The translations under genes and the position numbers were made by a program. Positions 61,445-64,000 of a DNA stretch of 64,000 bases are shown here, piece after piece. Every line of letters starts with the position of its first letter. Positions within the stretch are counted from its first letter, which is position 1. The stretch spans positions 1,178,001 through 1,242,000 of the forward strand of contig NZ_LVZK01000001.1 in the NCBI RefSeq assembly GCF_001652275.1, in the 5' to 3' direction. Under the pieces are notes generated by a model. The model ran no database searches. It saw nothing but the letters and a program-made list of their open reading frames with translations, and was not told the DNA's origin. The stretch comes from Peptidiphaga gingivicola. GTDB lineage: Bacteria > Actinomycetota > Actinomycetes > Actinomycetales > Actinomycetaceae.

Positions 61445-62056
61445 ATGGCCTCGCTGACAGTGGGCGTTGCCGGAGGCACGGGAAGCGGAAAAACCACCCT
61501 GACGAGGAAGCTTGTGGAGCGGTTTCCCGGCAAGTCCTCCGTCGTCTTCCACGACAGTTACTACAAGGCCCACGACGACCTTGCCTATGAGGAACGGTGC
61601 CTGCTCAACTACGATCACCCGGACGCATTCGACAACGATCTGATGGTCGAGCATCTTCGCCGACTCGCCGCAGGGCGGCCCGTTGAGTGTCCGGTTTACG
61701 ACTACTCCAGCTACAATCGGTCGGATAGAACTAGGCGGATCGAGCCCGCGCCGATTATCGTGGTCGAGGGAATCCTCATATACGCCGCGCCCGAAATATG
61801 CGAGCTGCTCGACATCAAAGTCTTCGTCGACACCGACGCCGACGTGAGAATCCTCCGGCGCATCAAGCGCGACGTCGTCGAACGTGGGCGGACGCTCGAA
61901 TCCGTGGAGCGTCAGTACCTGACGACGGTCAAGCCGATGCACGAGCTCTATGTGGAGCCGTCGAAGCGCAATGCGGACATCATCGTTCCCAACGGAGGTC
62001 ACAACCTCGTTGCGCTCGACATGCTCATCAACAAGGTCGAGAGGGCGATCGGCTGA
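61445..62056 (+). CDS. udk: Uridine kinase
   Basis: 203 residues from ATG 61445 with GGAAGGA upstream. P-loop GVAGGTGSGKTTLTRKL, the substrate region FHDSYYKAHDDLAYEERCLLNYDHPDAFD (family blocks HDSYYK and NYDHPDAFD), VYDYSSYNRS, VVEGILIYA and the lid RRIKRDVVERGRTLESV identify it. Phosphorylates uridine and cytidine with ATP or GTP for pyrimidine salvage. Normal length. Lies ~330 bases upstream of rplJ on the same strand. Confidence 0.95.
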   Translation: MASLTVGVAGGTGSGKTTLTRKLVERFPGKSSVVFHDSYYKAHDDLAYEERCLLNYDHPDAFDNDLMVEHLRRLAAGRPVECPVYDYSSYNRSDRTRRIEPAPIIVVEGILIYAAPEICELLDIKVFVDTDADVRILRRIKRDVVERGRTLESVERQYLTTVKPMHELYVEPSKRNADIIVPNGGHNLVALDMLINKVERAIG

Positions 62057-62388
62057 GGCCGGGTAGGCGTGGCGATCCGCCGAAGGCACGGCAGTCTGCC
62101 GAGAGGAGCCTAGGTGCGACGATCGGCCGAGGACAGAACGGCAGGGCGCAGCGGCATGACTGCGGACAACGCAAGCGGCCGCGCGGCCGAGGCCTATACG
62201 GTTTGCGCATCGGGGATGTTTCCAATAAACTAAGCGACGCCAAAGACCGCAGGTTGCCCGTCGCCAAACGGGACGAAACTCGCAAGAGGCCGGCGCAGGT
62301 GAGAGAACGAGGACCTTACAGCCCCGTGCGCCTGCGCGGGGCTTTTGCGTGTTCGGATACTTGCGGCAGACGACCGAAGGGAGGCCCT
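62057..62388 (+). ncRNA. rplJL promoter and L10-type leader
   Basis: TTGCGC (62203-62208), 17 bases, TAAACT (62226-62231) is a good promoter candidate. The transcript then has a GC-rich hairpin AGCCCCGTGCGC-CTG-like loop-GCGGGGCTTTT at 62320-62346, placed ~45 bases before rplJ. This fits the L10 leader, in which L10-L7/L12 binds its own mRNA; the fold itself was not computed. Confidence 0.55.
62203..62231 (+). promoter_or_regulatory. Promoter for the rplJL operon
   Basis: -35 TTGCGC and -10 TAAACT with a 17-base spacer, ~160 bases before rplJ. This leaves room for the L10 leader. Confidence 0.5.
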
Positions 62389-62910
62389 ATGGCACGGACC
62401 GACAAGTCAGCAGCCATTGCCGAGCTCAAGAAGAAGTTCGAGAGCTCGGACGCCGTGCTGCTCACTGAATACCGCGGCCTGACCGTGATGCAGCTCAAGA
62501 CGCTGCGTCGCGCGATCGGCGCCAACGCTCAGTTCAAGGTCGCCAAGAACACGCTGGCAAAAATTGCGGCCAAGGAAGCCGGGATCGAAGGCCTCGACGA
62601 CCTTCTGACCGGACCCACCGCATTCGCCTTCGTCACCGGTGAAATTGCCGACACCGCCAAGGCCATTCGCGATTTCGCCAAGGACAATCCGGCACTCCTC
62701 GTCAAGGGCGGAGTCCTTGAGGGCAACCTGCTCTCGGAGGACGACGTCAAGAAGCTTGCTGATCTCGAGTCTCGCGAGGTGCTCCTCAGCAAGGCCGCAC
62801 GCGTGCTCAAGGCTGCTCTGTTCCAGGCGGCATACGTTTTCCAGGCGCCCGTGTCAAAGACGGTGCGCACCATCGACGCGCTGCGCGCGAAAGAAGAAGC
62901 GGCTGCCTGA
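62389..62910 (+). CDS. rplJ: 50S ribosomal protein L10
   Basis: 173 residues from ATG 62389 with GAAGGGAGG upstream; the frame is open further up only by chance. KSAAIAELKKKFESSDAVLL, TEYRGLTVMQLKTLRRAI, FKVAKNTLAKIAA and LLTGPTAFAFVTGEIADTAK are L10 marks, and the C-terminal helix carries L7/L12 dimers. Forms the ribosome stalk base with L11. Likely autoregulated through the leader upstream. Confidence 0.97.
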   Translation: MARTDKSAAIAELKKKFESSDAVLLTEYRGLTVMQLKTLRRAIGANAQFKVAKNTLAKIAAKEAGIEGLDDLLTGPTAFAFVTGEIADTAKAIRDFAKDNPALLVKGGVLEGNLLSEDDVKKLADLESREVLLSKAARVLKAALFQAAYVFQAPVSKTVRTIDALRAKEEAAA

Positions 62911-62973
62911 TCGGCGCCGCGCAATCAACAGATACATCTGCTCGCGTAGCAGGCATCAGGAAGGAAGGCCATC

Positions 62974-63363
62974 ATGGCTAAGCTCACCATCGAAGAGCTC
63001 ATCGCTGCATTCAAGGAGCTCACCCTCGTTGAGCTCAACGAATTCGTCAAGGCGTTCGAAGAGGAGTTCGACGTCACCGCCGCGGCTCCCGTTGCCGCCG
63101 TCGCCGCGGCCCCGGCCGCCGGTGGAGAGGCCGCCGCCGTCGAAGAGGAGAAGGACTCGTTCGACGTCGTTCTTGAGGCTGCCGGCGACAAGAAGGTCGC
63201 GGTCATCAAGGAAGTTCGTGCCCTGACCTCCCTCGGCCTCAAGGAGGCCAAGGACCTCGTCGATTCGGCTCCCAAGGCCGTTCTCGAGGGCGTCGATAAG
63301 GAGGCCGCGAACAAGGCCAAGGAGCAGCTCGAGGGCGCCGGCGCGTCCGTCACCGTCAAGTGA
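62974..63363 (+). CDS. rplL: 50S ribosomal protein L7/L12
   Basis: 129 residues from ATG 62974, AGGAAGG upstream. N-terminal dimerisation helix pair ([20 protein letters not shown]), the Ala/Pro-rich hinge ([20 protein letters not shown]) and the C-terminal factor-binding domain with [20 protein letters not shown] and [15 protein letters not shown]. Recruits translation GTPases. Follows rplJ by 63 nt, as usual. Confidence 0.97.
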   Translation: MAKLTIEELIAAFKELTLVELNEFVKAFEEEFDVTAAAPVAAVAAAPAAGGEAAAVEEEKDSFDVVLEAAGDKKVAVIKEVRALTSLGLKEAKDLVDSAPKAVLEGVDKEAANKAKEQLEGAGASVTVK

Positions 63364-64000
63364 CGCGAGCGGCTTAAAACGACGCCAGGCACGCTTACCG
63401 CTTCAAAGGGAGCGGGCCGCGTCGAGCCGACGCCCGCCGCGCCAATGTCAGTGGTGAGAACGGCTTAGAGCCAACGCGGCGGTGCCGGAAGCACGTGCGC
63501 TTCAGCGTGAATGCGTCGGCGCGAGTTGCGCAACGTCAATGTGGCGCAAGCCAAGGCAAAGGCGCGAACGGCAGCGGTTTCAAGCGGTTTGAATGCTTGG
63601 AGCCATCCAAGCGGCTCGGGCCTGAAAGCGGCCTAGGGCTCAAGGTTACTTGAGCCCTAGGCCGCTTCGTTGTCGGTCGCTTTTCCTCGGAGTGCGTTGG
63701 CCGGCCTCGGTTTTATCTCGTTTAGAATCACTTTTGTTAGCAGCTCTTGCCGCAAATTCAGGTAGGGGCCTGCTCGTCGAGGTGGGGGATGGACCGGTCA
63801 TGTGACGGCTCTTCGGAAGCAAGAGGCTATTGAATTGCCGTTTCGAGTTCTCAACTGTCACTGCAAGTTGATAAAGAGTAATATAACTGCCCGACGTGAA
63901 AAGTATTTTGTTACATAAGGTTTCTTGTTACATTTAGAAACCAAAAGTCGGAGTTTATGACGTGTGTAGAAATTCTTTATAGCGTTATATTGTTAGAATA
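63364..64000. other. Region after rplL: no gene, then AT-rich DNA
   Basis: No coding frame is convincing. The terminator at 63626-63667 closes the ribosomal operon. From about 63700, and strongly from 63850, AT content rises sharply; TTGTTACAT occurs at 63909 and 63927. rpoB, which often follows rplL, is not within the window. Confidence 0.6.
63626..63667. terminator. Strong hairpin terminator downstream of rplL
   Basis: A perfect 19-bp stem: 63626-63644 (AAGCGGCCTAGGGCTCAAG) pairs with 63649-63667 across the loop GTTA, 260 bases after rplL. Its near-symmetry suggests it works in both directions. Confidence 0.85.

Overview
The window is GC-rich chromosomal DNA from a Gram-positive actinobacterium, most likely of the order Actinomycetales (Actinomyces/Schaalia-like). 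Evidence: a WhiB iron-sulfur regulator; an MtrA-MtrB-LpqB operon; DUF3499 and TIGR03089 proteins, which are restricted to actinobacteria; LytR-CpsA-Psr (LCP) enzymes; many GTG/TTG starts; and strong C/G bias at third codon positions. The species cannot be named from sequence alone.

Region 1 (1-33.7 kb) is a large cell-envelope glycan locus. It holds two LCP ligases (one cut by the window edge), a secreted peptidoglycan amidase, UDP-glucose dehydrogenase, several family 2 glycosyltransferases, and a Wzm/Wzt ABC exporter followed by rhamnan-synthesis (RgpF/WbsX) genes. It also has flippase-like membrane proteins, a GtrB-DUF2304-DUF2142-GtrA set, and all four dTDP-L-rhamnose genes (rmlB, rmlC, rmlD, rmlA) scattered among them. 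The inferred product is a rhamnose-containing polysaccharide made on a lipid carrier, exported by the ABC transporter and attached to the wall by the LCP enzymes. The block ends with TIGR03089, an inositol-phosphatase-like protein, whiB, a giant membrane glycosyltransferase and DUF5719.

Region 2 (33.7-46.4 kb) is conserved core: a metallopeptidase-like protein, DUF3499, Trm112, mtrA-mtrB-lpqB, comF, hpf, a ferredoxin-NADP reductase, a YajQ protein, three tRNAs with rpmG, murB and adenosine deaminase.

Region 3 (46.6-50.2 kb) is a duplicated NarL-type two-component locus. The two sensor kinases differ in their N-terminal halves but share 660 bp of apparently identical DNA with codon use unlike the surroundings. 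A 22-codon stub lies where the first response regulator should be.

Region 4 (50.4-56.8 kb) is housekeeping: a phosphotransferase, an aminotransferase, tRNA-Trp, secE, nusG, rplK, rplA and a YbaK-domain protein.

Region 5 (56.8-59.6 kb) is the least ordinary part. A ~1.09 kb segment is present twice around a third related gene, giving three TTG-start, two-membrane-segment proteins with a conserved extracytoplasmic Cys pair. Their leaders and tails are nearly invariant while the central domain varies. I recognise no family for them.

Region 6 (59.9-64 kb) has a polytopic membrane protein, uridine kinase, the rplJL operon with an L10-type leader and a strong terminator, then AT-rich DNA at the window end.
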